A DNA stretch of 64,000 nucleotides from NCBI GenBank assembly GCA_016713505.1, contig JADJPA010000001.1, forward strand, positions 2,245,501-2,309,500, read 5' to 3'. This DNA is from Candidatus Competibacteraceae bacterium. Lineage in GTDB: Bacteria > Pseudomonadota > Gammaproteobacteria > Competibacterales > Competibacteraceae. The first letter of the stretch is position 1. The number at the start of each line of letters is the position of its first letter. Both the position numbers and the translations under genes were made by a program. Below the pieces are notes generated by a model. It was not told the DNA's origin and did not search any database. It saw only the letters and a list, made by a program, of their open reading frames with translations. Below are positions 45,370 to 53,946 of the stretch, in pieces.

Positions 45370-46355
45370 ATGAGTCTTGTCCCCGTCTTTTATTGCGAAC
45401 AGGGTCGAAGCGGCCAGTGGCTAAACGACGAACGCTTGCTGGCGCTACTTTGCTTTGACGGGGGGTCACACCTCAAGCAGACCCGCGCGTTTGTCCCGTC
45501 GCATTGAAAGAATTAGGCTGCACCGCCACCGCCGAAGTCTGGCTCGGCGCGCGGCCGGCGCGGACCGGGTTCACGGAAGGGATCTATCACGCCAGCGACG
45601 GTGAGGTGCTGTTCCTCCAATTGCGCCTGGACGAATATGCCCCCGACGCCTTGCAACCGCTGACCGCCGTGGCCTACCGCCGTTTGTTCGCCAAAGCCCG
45701 CGCGCTGGGTTATCCGCATTTTTTGCGCATCTGGAATTATTTTCCCGCTATCAACCGCGCTTGCGACGGTCTGGAACGCTATCGGGCTTTTTGCGCGGGC
45801 CGGCATCAGGCGCTGGCGGCGGAACTGGCCGAGTTCGAGATCCGGCTGCCCGCGGCGTCGGCCATCGGCACGCGCGGCGGCAGCCTGCATCTCTACGCGC
45901 TGGCCGCCCGCGAACCCGGTCTCCAGATCGAAAACCCGCGCCAGGTGAGCGCTTTTCACTACCCTTCTCAATACGGTCGCCGCAGCCCCTCATTTTCGCG
46001 CGCCGTCTTGAAAAGCTGGGGCGAGGGCCGCGACCATCTGTATATTTCCGGCACCGCCAGCATCGTCGGCCACGCCAGCTTGCATCACGAGCTGTTGCCG
46101 CAACTGGATGAAACGCTCGCTAATCTCGAAGCCTTGCTTGCGGAGGCCGAGCGGCGGGCAACGACACCCCTGGATTTGACGCTCCTGAAAATCTATGTTC
46201 GGCCCGAACTCGACCCGGCACCCTTGCGCGAGCGCATCGTTCGCATCTTCGGGGCTAATGTGCCGCTGCTGTTTCTGCGCGCCGAGATCTGCCGTCGGGA
46301 ATTGCTGCTCGAAATCGAAGGGCTGGCGATCTCCGCCGCCGCCCACCACGCCTAG
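45370..46355 (+). CDS. XanB2-like chorismatase (hydroxybenzoate synthase), frame broken at a G6 run
   Basis: The main frame (45459-46355) lacks an ATG and resembles XanB2/FkbO chorismatases: LRIWNYFPAINR, GLERYRAFCAGRHQAL, PAASAIGTRGG, ENPRQVSAFHYPSQYG and ISGTASIVGHASLHHE. Its N-terminus is encoded in another frame starting at the ATG 45370 (MSLVPVFYCEQGRSG... LLALLCFDGG). The two join at the six-G run 45460-45465. One extra G would give CFDGGVTPQADPRVCPVALK and a protein of about 328 aa, normal for the family. XanB2 cleaves chorismate to 3- or 4-hydroxybenzoate, the aryl starter of xanthomonadin. It could be mutation, phase variation, ribosomal frameshifting or a sequencing error. Confidence 0.85.
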
Positions 46356-46364
46356 GATTCTCTC

Positions 46365-47132
46365 TTGAAACCGGAAAAACCGCTCGAACCGCATCCGACC
46401 TTGCCGGACTATTACCCGGATTTGGCGCAACGCCCGGCGTTCGTGCGCGGTCTGTTCGACCGCACCGCGCGCCACTACGACCGGATCTGCCAGTTGATGT
46501 CGTTCGGATCGGGCAATTGGTACCGCCGCCGGGCGCTGGGACGTGTCGGATTGAAACCCGGCATGACCGTGCTGGATGTCGCCACCGGCACCGGACTGGT
46601 CGCCCGACAGGCGCTGGCGATCACTGGCGACCCCCAAGCGGTGATCGGTCTGGACGTGAGCGCCGGCATGTTGGCCGAAGTGAAACGGCTTCTAAACATT
46701 CCCCTGATGCAAGGTTTGATGGAACAACTGCCGGTCGCCGACGCCTGCTGCGATATGGTCAGCATGGGCTACGCCCTGCGGCATGTCGCCGATCTCAACC
46801 TCACGTTTGGAGAATTTCATCGCGTGCTGCGACCGGGCGGCGTGTTGCTGATTCTGGAAATCGCCCGGCCCGCCACTCCTTTGAAACGAGGCGTCATCAA
46901 ATTCTATATGGGGCGGGTGATCCCGCTGCTCAGCCGGCTGACCACCGGCCAACAGGACGCTCAAACCCTGATGCGCTATTACTGGGATACCATCGAGAAC
47001 TGCGTCCCGCCCGACACCATCGTTCAGGCGATCCGCGACGCCGGCTTCGATGAGGCGGGCTGCGATGTCGAATTCGATCTGTTTCGGGCTTACTTCGGGC
47101 GCAAGGGCGTCGTGACAACCCCGGCAGATTGA
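46365..47132 (+). CDS. UbiE/MenG-like SAM methyltransferase in pigment cluster
   Basis: A 255-aa methyltransferase with a TTG start at 46365, 9 bases after the chorismatase stop. Motif I is VLDVATGTGLVARQAL near residue 70. It is followed by VIGLDVSAGMLAEVK, the UbiE-like GLMEQLPVADACCDMVSMGYALRH, and FHRVLRPGGVLLILEIA. The context suggests methylation of the hydroxyaryl head group or a ring position, by analogy with methylated aryl polyenes. It could also act in quinone synthesis, since hydroxybenzoate is shared with ubiquinone synthesis. Confidence 0.87.
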   Translation: MKPEKPLEPHPTLPDYYPDLAQRPAFVRGLFDRTARHYDRICQLMSFGSGNWYRRRALGRVGLKPGMTVLDVATGTGLVARQALAITGDPQAVIGLDVSAGMLAEVKRLLNIPLMQGLMEQLPVADACCDMVSMGYALRHVADLNLTFGEFHRVLRPGGVLLILEIARPATPLKRGVIKFYMGRVIPLLSRLTTGQQDAQTLMRYYWDTIENCVPPDTIVQAIRDAGFDEAGCDVEFDLFRAYFGRKGVVTTPAD

Positions 47133-47169
47133 GCGAGCCTCGCGTTAGCCCGATCTCACTGTGAAAACG

Positions 47170-48354
47170 CTAGCGTTTGGCCGCGCCCACGGCGGCCGCG
47201 ACCAACGCCGGATAGCGCTCGCGAATCCGGGGAATATCCGGCCAGACGAACGGCTCGGCAAAACCCGCCGCGCGAAACGCCGCCAGCCACTGTTCGGGGG
47301 TTAAAAACCCGCCGTTCGGCCGCCAAGGCGGTTGCAAGACCGGAGCACGGAAAGAGTCTAGCAGTGCAAACACGAATTCGACGTAGACCGTTCGACCCGG
47401 AAACGGCCGCACGCATTCAGAGGCGATCACCCATCCCCCCGGCGCGAGCGCGGCGCGAATTTCCGCCAGGGTGAACGCCAAATCGCGCGCGACGTGTAAG
47501 GCGTTGACGCCGTACACCACCGACAGACTGCCCGGCTCCACCCCCGCCTCGGCCAACGGCCGGTCGATGTCGAGCACGCCGCAACCGATCCGACCCGGCG
47601 CGTCGGGCCGGGCCATCAGCGCCCGCTGGCCGCGCCGCAAAAACAGCGGCGACAGTTCGGTGAAGCGATAGCGTTCGATCCGCTCCGTCATCCCCGCCGC
47701 CGCGAAGGCATCGAGCAAGGCCGTGGCGCCGCTACCCGCCCCGCCGCCGATTTCAAGCAGCGTCCCGCGCGGCCGCGGGAACCGCTCCAGTACCGCCCTG
47801 GCCCCGATGTGATTGCTGATGGCGTAGAGCGGATTGTGATTGGAAAAATACTCCGACCACGCCGAAATGCGGTCGGCGGCAAACAAAACTTCTTCCCCCG
47901 TCGCCTCGCCGCGCATCACACGGGGATATCCCTCGGCCGCCAAGGTCGCCAAGCGAAACGACGGCAGCGCGGCGGGATCGTGAGCGGCCTGCGCTTGTTC
48001 GATTTTCAGCGGATCGAGGTCCGGCAGGGCTTCGATGATTTGAAAGCGGGTTGGCTCGCCGCTGCTTGCGATAGCGCCACGCTCGGCCAGCAGGCGCAAC
48101 AGCCCATCCGCCAGCGGCGGCCCGACCGTGGGGTCCAAACCTGTTCGCCGCGCGATTTCCGCCGCCGTGCCACCCGCGCCGAGCGCGCGCTCGAACCCGA
48201 CCTCGCGCGCGACCCCAAGCGCCAACCGAAACACATACTCCTCGATGAAATCGCAGGAGGCGATGAAGCGCTCGTCGAACAGCGGCAGCAGCTCGGCGGG
48301 CAACAGTTCGGCGCGCAGATCGGAATCGGTGGCGGCGGCGCGGACGAGCATCAA
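47170..48354 (-). CDS. SAM-dependent methyltransferase of the pigment cluster
   Basis: A 394-aa protein. The N-terminal helical domain (GTAAEIARRTGLDP...LADGLLRLLAERGAI) resembles the dimerisation/winged-helix part of O-methyltransferases. The SAM site is TLLEIGGGAGSGATALLDAF near residue 200. Motif II is SLSVVYGVNALHVARDLAFTL and motif III is LAPGGWVIASECVRP. It is encoded convergent to the UbiE-like gene and downstream of the hotdog dehydratase and ligase genes on the same strand. Head-group or side-branch methylation is inferred from context. Confidence 0.85.
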   Translation of the reverse strand: MMLVRAAATDSDLRAELLPAELLPLFDERFIASCDFIEEYVFRLALGVAREVGFERALGAGGTAAEIARRTGLDPTVGPPLADGLLRLLAERGAIASSGEPTRFQIIEALPDLDPLKIEQAQAAHDPAALPSFRLATLAAEGYPRVMRGEATGEEVLFAADRISAWSEYFSNHNPLYAISNHIGARAVLERFPRPRGTLLEIGGGAGSGATALLDAFAAAGMTERIERYRFTELSPLFLRRGQRALMARPDAPGRIGCGVLDIDRPLAEAGVEPGSLSVVYGVNALHVARDLAFTLAEIRAALAPGGWVIASECVRPFPGRTVYVEFVFALLDSFRAPVLQPPWRPNGGFLTPEQWLAAFRAAGFAEPFVWPDIPRIRERYPALVAAAVGAAKR

Positions 48355-48418
48355 ACCTCCTCAAGACCTTTGCTTTCCGGCGGACGGACGGGCGTGGAGC
48401 TGAAATATTCCGGACCGG

Positions 48419-48724
48419 TCAAGGGACTGTATCAGCCCAGCGCAATTGACCTTGCGCCAGCAGCCGACCGTCCTCAAGAACGCAGTCGAAACGAAGTTTG
48501 CCGTTAGACTCCAAAAAACGGATCGCGCACGCCTGCCCCGGCCGCAGCGGCGTCAGAAATTTCACCACCGGCATTCCGTGCGCGCTCCGGCTCGGATATT
48601 CGGATTTGAAGGCGCGAAGCACCGCATCCAAGATCACCACGCCGGGCACGATGGGATTGCCGGGAAAATGCCCGGCCAAGCTGGGATGATCGTCAGGGAT
48701 GGAGAAAAACCGCTCAACGGTCAT
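48419..48724 (-). CDS. Hotdog-fold dehydratase, ApeI-like
   Basis: The ATG at 48724 (101 aa, MTVERFFSIPDDHPSLAGHFPGNP) overlaps the end of the ligase gene by 11 bases. The catalytic His lies in HPSLAGHFPGNPIVPGVVILDAV, the FabA/FabZ-type motif in which GHFPGxPIxPGV is diagnostic. It is shorter than FabZ but complete at both ends. It is the second dehydratase of the cluster, possibly used at the first extension or for isomerisation. Confidence 0.9.
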   Translation of the reverse strand: MTVERFFSIPDDHPSLAGHFPGNPIVPGVVILDAVLRAFKSEYPSRSAHGMPVVKFLTPLRPGQACAIRFLESNGKLRFDCVLEDGRLLAQGQLRWADTVP

Positions 48725-50030
48725 GCGGGACGGACGCGGCGGGATGCGATCCCGCCAGCAGCGCCAGCAACGCCGCTCGCGTCGGCTTGCCGGTTTCATT
48801 GCGCGGCAGGGCGTCGACCTTGACCAGCGGGCGCGGCAAAAACACCGGATCGAGGCGCTGGGCCAAGGCGGCGAGCAGTTGCCGCTTGCTCAAATCGGGC
48901 GCGACCACCAACGCCGCCAGCCGGACGACCTCCGCCTCTTCCGATTCCGGCGTCAGAAAAACGCCCTCGATCACGCCGTCGATAGCGTTGAGCTGGTGGT
49001 TGAGATAGCCGAGCGAGGTCCGCTTGCCGGCGATGTTGACCACATCCTCCCGCCGGCCCAGCAGTTTGAATTCCGCCGCGCCGCACGGTTCGACGAGATC
49101 GTTCAACGGCACCGGTTCCGGCAAATGCGCGCCGGAAAGCGATCCGTCGCGCAGTTCGAAGCCGTCGTAAAGCCGCCAGCGGTCGCCGTCCAAGGTGCGG
49201 CGGCTGGCGATGGAGCCCGCTTCAGTGCAGCCGTAGATTTCCAGCACCGGCGCGCCGAACGCCGCCTCGGCGCGCGCGGCCAACGCATCCGACAGCGGCG
49301 CGGTCGCCGAAATCAGGAACGCCGGTCGCGGCCACGTCAACCCGGCCTGGACGCACGCTTGCAGGTGCACCGGAGTGGTGACCAGCACGCGCGGCGCGGG
49401 AACGGCCGCCAGCGCCGCGCGGATGTCGTCTGGAAAAAACGGCCGGCCGCCGTGGACCCGCGCGCCGCTGGCCAGCGGAGCCATGATCGAGGTTTCCAAG
49501 CCGTACATGTGCTGGGGCGGCACGGTCGCCACGATGGCGGTGGTCGGATCGAAGCCGAAGCGCTGCCGCGCTTGCCGCGCGCCGCCGATCAATTCACCCC
49601 AGGTTTTAGGATTCGGTTTGGCAAGCCCAGTGCTGCCGGAGGTAAACGCAATTGCCGTCACCTGATCGCTGGACACTTCCGGCACGGCGGGAACGTCCGG
49701 TCCAGCCGTCGCCGTTTCGAGCCAAGCCTCGATGTCGCTATCGGTGATTCGGCCGTTGTCGGGGTAATCGTCGGCGACGCGCCGGACGTGCAACTCGGCG
49801 CGACTGGAGGGCAGCAGATTGCTTTGGCCGTTCGCGCCCACGGCGGCGAAAGCGACCAGAAACAGATAGCGGTCCTCGCAAAGGTTGAAGATGAAACGCC
49901 CGGCCGGCAGATGCTGGGCGACGGCGGTGACATGGCGCAAAAACCGCTCGCGCCGGATGGGACCATCGCGCCACCAAGCGATTAAATCGCCCGGCGCGCT
50001 CATCGATAGCAAGGGTAATTTGGCTGGCAT
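48714..50030 (-). CDS. Acyl/aryl adenylate-forming ligase (starter-activating)
   Basis: The start at 50030 (MPAKLPLLSMSAPGDL, 438 aa) is the best candidate; a second ATG lies 27 bases on. AMP-binding motifs: AIAFTSGSTGLAKPNPKTW near residue 130, LEIYGCTEAGSIASR near 275 and the C-terminal KVDALPRNETGKPTRAAL. In aryl polyene and xanthomonadin clusters such ligases activate the hydroxybenzoate or hydroxycinnamate starter and load it on the ACP. The divergence from acyl-CoA synthetases (short, about 440 aa) fits the ApeH/XanA2-like type. Confidence 0.9.
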   Translation of the reverse strand: MPAKLPLLSMSAPGDLIAWWRDGPIRRERFLRHVTAVAQHLPAGRFIFNLCEDRYLFLVAFAAVGANGQSNLLPSSRAELHVRRVADDYPDNGRITDSDIEAWLETATAGPDVPAVPEVSSDQVTAIAFTSGSTGLAKPNPKTWGELIGGARQARQRFGFDPTTAIVATVPPQHMYGLETSIMAPLASGARVHGGRPFFPDDIRAALAAVPAPRVLVTTPVHLQACVQAGLTWPRPAFLISATAPLSDALAARAEAAFGAPVLEIYGCTEAGSIASRRTLDGDRWRLYDGFELRDGSLSGAHLPEPVPLNDLVEPCGAAEFKLLGRREDVVNIAGKRTSLGYLNHQLNAIDGVIEGVFLTPESEEAEVVRLAALVVAPDLSKRQLLAALAQRLDPVFLPRPLVKVDALPRNETGKPTRAALLALLAGSHPAASVPHDR

Positions 50031-50152
50031 CGTGGAAGAGAGCGAGGTTGATGCGTTAATGTAGCAAAGTTCGACGATAATTCGCCCTTGCTTGACGGTA
50101 AGAATGGGCAAGGGCTTCTTCCACATGACCGTACCGAAGCGATATTGAAATC

Positions 50153-50398
50153 ATGCCGACTCCCGATCCCTCTCCACAGATCGACCCTAAGATTTCCCAC
50201 AAGCCACCCGGTGCGCTGGATGTCATCCTCAGCGTATTGGCTTCGTTCTTCGGCGTGCAAAGCGCGCGCAACCGGGAACGAGATTTTCAGCATGGCCGGC
50301 CCGCTCACTTCCTTATCGTAGGGGTGGGCCTGACCGTGCTGCTGATTTTGGGAATCTGGCTGGCGGTCAAACTCGCCCTGCGCGCCGCCACCGGCTAA
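50153..50398 (+). CDS. DUF2970 family small membrane protein
   Basis: An 81-aa protein. It has the family core GALDVILSVLASFFGVQSARNRERDF (residues about 20-45) followed by one membrane helix, FLIVGVGLTVLLILGIWLAV. DUF2970 proteins are found in proteobacteria, often near respiratory or stress genes; the function is unknown. It precedes the lysozyme-like gene by 53 bases on the same strand. Confidence 0.9.
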   Translation: MPTPDPSPQIDPKISHKPPGALDVILSVLASFFGVQSARNRERDFQHGRPAHFLIVGVGLTVLLILGIWLAVKLALRAATG

Positions 50399-50451
50399 GC
50401 CGAAGCGGTTCCAGCGCCTATCCTTCACAACGACTCTAACGGATTTCGACG

Positions 50452-51246
50452 ATGAGCCGTATCGTCCTCACCGAGGAACTGCAAGCCGAGTACGCACGGC
50501 TGTTTTCCAGCTGTAATATCCGCCCCGAACGCGCCGCCGAAGCCGAGGAACTGGTCGATGCGCTGCTGGCCGACCGAGGCCGCTATCACGCGGTCGCGGG
50601 GCGGCTCAAGCTTCCCTGGTTCGTGGTGGCGGTGCTGCATTACGCCGATACCGACCGCGATTTCAACGTTCACTTGCATAACGGCGACCCGCTGAGCGAA
50701 CGCACCCGCCATCTGCCGGACGGCAGGCCAGCGCAAGGCGAACCACCGTTCGCCTGGGAAGACAGCGCCACCGATGCATTGAGCCTGCGTTATTTCGACC
50801 AATGGGCCGACTGGAGCATCGCCGGCACTTTATTTCTGTTGGAAGGTCACGGCGGCTGGGGCTACCGGCTACACCATCCCGAGGTGCTTTCGCCGTATCT
50901 GTGGCACCATTCCACCCACTACAGCCAGGGCAAATATGTCACTGACGACACCTGGAGCGAAACCGCCGCCCCCCGGCAGTACGGGGTTGCGGTGCTGCTG
51001 CGGCGGCTGGCGGAACGCGGCGCGATCGAATTCGTCGCCACCGGCGAGCGAGCGGCCCGACCGCTGTTGCGTTACGACCGGGGAGAACCCTCCCCGACCG
51101 TCGAGGCGTTGCAGCGTTTCCTCAATACTTTGCCCGGTATCTTTTTGAAGGTGGACGGCATAGCCGGCCCCAGAACGTCAGAAGCGTTCCATAAGCTGTG
51201 CGGGCGGTATTTGCTGGACGACCCGCGCGAAACCGGTGGCAATTGA
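50452..51246 (+). CDS. Lysozyme-like protein with C-terminal peptidoglycan-binding repeat
   Basis: A 264-aa protein without a signal peptide. The first 180 residues contain WFVVAVLHYADTDRDFNVHLHNGDPL and RTRHLPDGRPAQGEPPFAWEDSATDAL, a pattern I associate with uncharacterised lysozyme/muramidase-like proteins. A possible catalytic Glu is near LLEGHGGWGYRLHHP. The last 50 residues (VEALQRFLNTLPGIFLKVDG, IAGPRTSEAF) match the peptidoglycan-binding PG_binding_1 repeat. The lack of a signal suggests a holin-like or cytoplasmic setting. The assignment is by motif memory and remains tentative. Confidence 0.7.
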   Translation: MSRIVLTEELQAEYARLFSSCNIRPERAAEAEELVDALLADRGRYHAVAGRLKLPWFVVAVLHYADTDRDFNVHLHNGDPLSERTRHLPDGRPAQGEPPFAWEDSATDALSLRYFDQWADWSIAGTLFLLEGHGGWGYRLHHPEVLSPYLWHHSTHYSQGKYVTDDTWSETAAPRQYGVAVLLRRLAERGAIEFVATGERAARPLLRYDRGEPSPTVEALQRFLNTLPGIFLKVDGIAGPRTSEAFHKLCGRYLLDDPRETGGN

Positions 51247-51297
51247 TTGCGATAGCCAGGATTCACCGGCGTCAAGCCGGCCGAGAACGCGGGCTGT

Positions 51298-51957
51298 TTA
51301 ACCCAGATGCTTCCCCAAAAACCCGCCCTGCGCGGCAAAATAAGCGACGAACCGCTCCTCGAAATCCGCCACCACCGATTCCCGCACCGCCGGTCGGACC
51401 AGCAACGCTTCGCACCAGTTCGCGATCTTGGGTGTTTTCGCCAGCAAGCCTTGGGGATGATGGCGTTCGATGATCTCCAGCCGCATGAGCAGCGGCGCGT
51501 AAGCGGTATCGGCCAGCGAAAAGGCCGCGCCGTTAAAGAACGGACCTTCGCCCAACTGCTGTTCCACATAGCGCAAATCGGCCAACAAACCGTCCTTTTC
51601 CCGTTCGAAAACCGCTTCATCCGCCGCCACCAGCAGTCGGTACTGGCGGCCGATCAGGTTGGAGCCGAATTCGATCCAGGCCCGGTTGTGCGCCCGCCGC
51701 CAGGGGTCTTGCGGGTGCAGCGGCGGCGGGTTGGTCTCGTCCAGATACTCGTTGATCACCGCCGATTCGAACAACACCCGCTTTTCATCCACCCGCAGCA
51801 CCGGCACTTTTCCCATCGGCGAAATCGCGTTGAACCAGTCCGGAAGATTTTGCAGATCGACATAGGTGATATCGAACGGGACCTGTTTCTCCTTCAGGGT
51901 AATCACCGAACGTTGCACGAAGGGGCAAAGCACGAAACTGATCAACTGATAGGCCAT
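51298..51957 (-). CDS. Glutathione S-transferase family protein (SspA-like)
   Basis: The ATG at 51957 (219 aa, MAYQLISFVLCPFVQRS) starts the thioredoxin-like domain, with the CPFVQR motif at residue 10, PMGKVPVLRVDEKRVLFESAVINEYLDE (the glutathione-binding Glu-Ser) and a C-terminal helical domain with FSLADTAYAPLLMRLE. It resembles GSTs with a Cys active site and also stringent starvation protein A. The sspB partner is not adjacent, which favours a plain GST. Confidence 0.87.
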   Translation of the reverse strand: MAYQLISFVLCPFVQRSVITLKEKQVPFDITYVDLQNLPDWFNAISPMGKVPVLRVDEKRVLFESAVINEYLDETNPPPLHPQDPWRRAHNRAWIEFGSNLIGRQYRLLVAADEAVFEREKDGLLADLRYVEQQLGEGPFFNGAAFSLADTAYAPLLMRLEIIERHHPQGLLAKTPKIANWCEALLVRPAVRESVVADFEERFVAYFAAQGGFLGKHLG

Positions 51958-52065
51958 GACGCTCTCCCTCAACGATGACTGGGTTCACACCGCGCGGATA
52001 CCATCAAAGCATAACGGCTGGACACAGGAAGGCAACGGCCTCGGTTCCACCGCCGAAATGACCGG

Positions 52066-52530
52066 TTAAAGCGCCCCCTCAAAACCGTGCTGCCGCCACG
52101 CCTCGTACAAGACGATGGCGACCGCATTGGACAGGTTCAGGCTGCGACCGGTGGTGCGCATCGGCAAGCGCAAGCGTTGCTCCGCTGGAATACTGTCTAA
52201 AAGCTCAGCCGGCAAGCCGCGCGATTCAGGACCGAACAGCAACACCTCATCCGGCTGATAGGCGACCGTATGATAATGACGCGCGCCCTTGGTGGTAAAC
52301 GCAAACAACCGCGCCGGTTTCACCTCGGCGAGAAAAGCCGCCAGATCGCGGTGCAGGCGCACGGCGGCCCATTCGTGATAGTCCAAGCCCGCGCGCCGCA
52401 ATTGCCGGTCGTCGAACTGAAAACCCAGCGGTCGGATCAGATGGAGCCGCGCGCCGGTGTTGGCGCACAGCCGGATGATGTTGCCGGTGTTGGGCGGAAT
52501 TTCCGGCTCGAACAGCGCCACGTCAAACAT
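52066..52530 (-). CDS. trmL: tRNA (cytidine(34)-2'-O)-methyltransferase
   Basis: SPOUT-fold methyltransferase that modifies wobble position 34 of tRNA-Leu. The ATG at 52530 gives 154 aa. Family motifs are FEPEIPPNTGNIIRLCANTG near residue 8-27, VLLFGPESRGLPAELL near 95 and RLPMRTTGRSLNLSNAVAIVLYEAWRQ, the trefoil-knot region. It lies 16 bases downstream of ntrC on the same strand, probably read through from the ntrBC promoter. Confidence 0.97.
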   Translation of the reverse strand: MFDVALFEPEIPPNTGNIIRLCANTGARLHLIRPLGFQFDDRQLRRAGLDYHEWAAVRLHRDLAAFLAEVKPARLFAFTTKGARHYHTVAYQPDEVLLFGPESRGLPAELLDSIPAEQRLRLPMRTTGRSLNLSNAVAIVLYEAWRQHGFEGAL

Positions 52531-52545
52531 CAAACCCGATTCCGC

Positions 52546-53946
52546 TTAACCATCCATCCGCAATTCCTTGATCTTGCGGGTCAGGGTATTGCGGCCCCAG
52601 CCCAACAAGCGGGCGGCGTCTTGGCGGTGGCCACCGGTCTGTTCCAGCGCGGCCCGGATCAAGACCCGCTCGAAGCTGGGCAAGGCGCTCTCCAGCAGAT
52701 TTTGCCCGCCGCGCGCCAAATTCTGACTGGCCCACAGCCGCAGCGCGGCTTCCCACTCGGGGCCGTTGCCTTCCGTACCCGGCGTTCGTTCCCGCAATTC
52801 CACCGGCAAATCCTCCAGATGGATTTCCCGGCCCGAGGCCATCACCGTCAGCCAGCGGCAGAGATTCTCCAACTGGCGGACGTTGCCCGGCCATTCCAAC
52901 CGGCCGAGATAATTTTCGGTTTCCGGCCGCAATACTTTAGGCTCGACCCCCAACTCCCGCGCGGCCTGGCTCAGAAAGTGCCGGGTCAACAACGGAATAT
53001 CTTCGCGGCGACGGTTGAGCGACGGCAATTGGACCCGGATCACGTTCAAGCGATGATACAGGTCTTCGCGAAACAGCCCATCGCGCACTCGTTGCTCCAT
53101 GTTCTGATGGGTGGCGGCGATCACCCGCACATCGACCCGCGTCGGGGTATGGCCACCCACCCGATAAAACTCCCCCTCGGCCAGCACTCGCAGCAACCGC
53201 GTCTGCAATTCGGCCGGCATGTCGCCGATCTCATCCAGGAACAACGTACCGCCGTTGGCTTGCTCGAAGCGCCCCTGCCGGGAGGTCTGCGCCCCGGTAA
53301 ACGCTCCGCGCTCGTGGCCGAACAGTTCCGATTCCAGCAGATCGCGGGGGATGGCGGCGGTATTGATGGCGATGAACGGCTTGTCGGCGCGCGGGCTATG
53401 TCGGTGCAGGGCGTGAGCCACCAACTCCTTGCCGGTGCCCGATTCACCGGTGATCAACACCGTGATATTGGAGCGCGCCAAGCGGCCGATGGCGCGGAAC
53501 ACCTCCTGCATCGCCGGGGCTTCGCCGATGATGTCCGGCAGCGGCTGGTCTTGCTCCGGCGAGCCGCCCTGCTGGCGGTAGCTGAGGCAGGCGCGGCGGA
53601 CCAGGGCCACCGCATCGTCCACATCGAACGGCTTGGGCAGATACTCGAATGCGCCGCCCTGATAGGCGGAGACCGCGCTGTCGAGATCGGAATGGGCGGT
53701 CATGATGATGACCGGCAATTCCGGCACGCGCTCGCGCAAGCGGGCCAGCAGCTCCAGCCCGTTCATGCCCGGCATTCGAATATCCGCCATCACCGCGTCC
53801 GGCCGGCTCCGCTTGAGCGCGTCCAGCACGCCCGCCGCGCTTTCGAACGTCGCGACCGTCATGCCGTCGCGCTGTAGCGCCTTTTCCAGCACCCACCGAA
53901 TGGCGTGGTCGTCGTCGATGACCCAAACGTGCTCTTTTCTGCTCAT
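52546..53946 (-). CDS. ntrC: Nitrogen regulation response regulator NtrC
   Basis: Sigma-54 activator of 466 aa. The receiver has VIDDDHAIRWVLEKAL and the phospho-acceptor Asp in AVMADIRMPGMNG. The AAA+ domain has Walker A GESGTGKELVAHAL, the sigma-54-contacting GAFTGAQ and Walker B GGTLFLDEIGDMP. The C-terminal Fis-type helix-turn-helix is RAALEQTGGHRQDAARLLGWGRNTL. Its ATG overlaps the ntrB stop by four bases. The two NtrC boxes nearby are its likely targets, so the system is autoregulated. Confidence 0.98.
   Translation of the reverse strand: MSRKEHVWVIDDDHAIRWVLEKALQRDGMTVATFESAAGVLDALKRSRPDAVMADIRMPGMNGLELLARLRERVPELPVIIMTAHSDLDSAVSAYQGGAFEYLPKPFDVDDAVALVRRACLSYRQQGGSPEQDQPLPDIIGEAPAMQEVFRAIGRLARSNITVLITGESGTGKELVAHALHRHSPRADKPFIAINTAAIPRDLLESELFGHERGAFTGAQTSRQGRFEQANGGTLFLDEIGDMPAELQTRLLRVLAEGEFYRVGGHTPTRVDVRVIAATHQNMEQRVRDGLFREDLYHRLNVIRVQLPSLNRRREDIPLLTRHFLSQAARELGVEPKVLRPETENYLGRLEWPGNVRQLENLCRWLTVMASGREIHLEDLPVELRERTPGTEGNGPEWEAALRLWASQNLARGGQNLLESALPSFERVLIRAALEQTGGHRQDAARLLGWGRNTLTRKIKELRMDG

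Noticed and set aside
48699..49985. 428-codon plus-strand frame opposite the adenylating ligase
   Set aside because: Arg/Gly-rich antisense shadow; the minus strand carries complete AMP-binding motifs.
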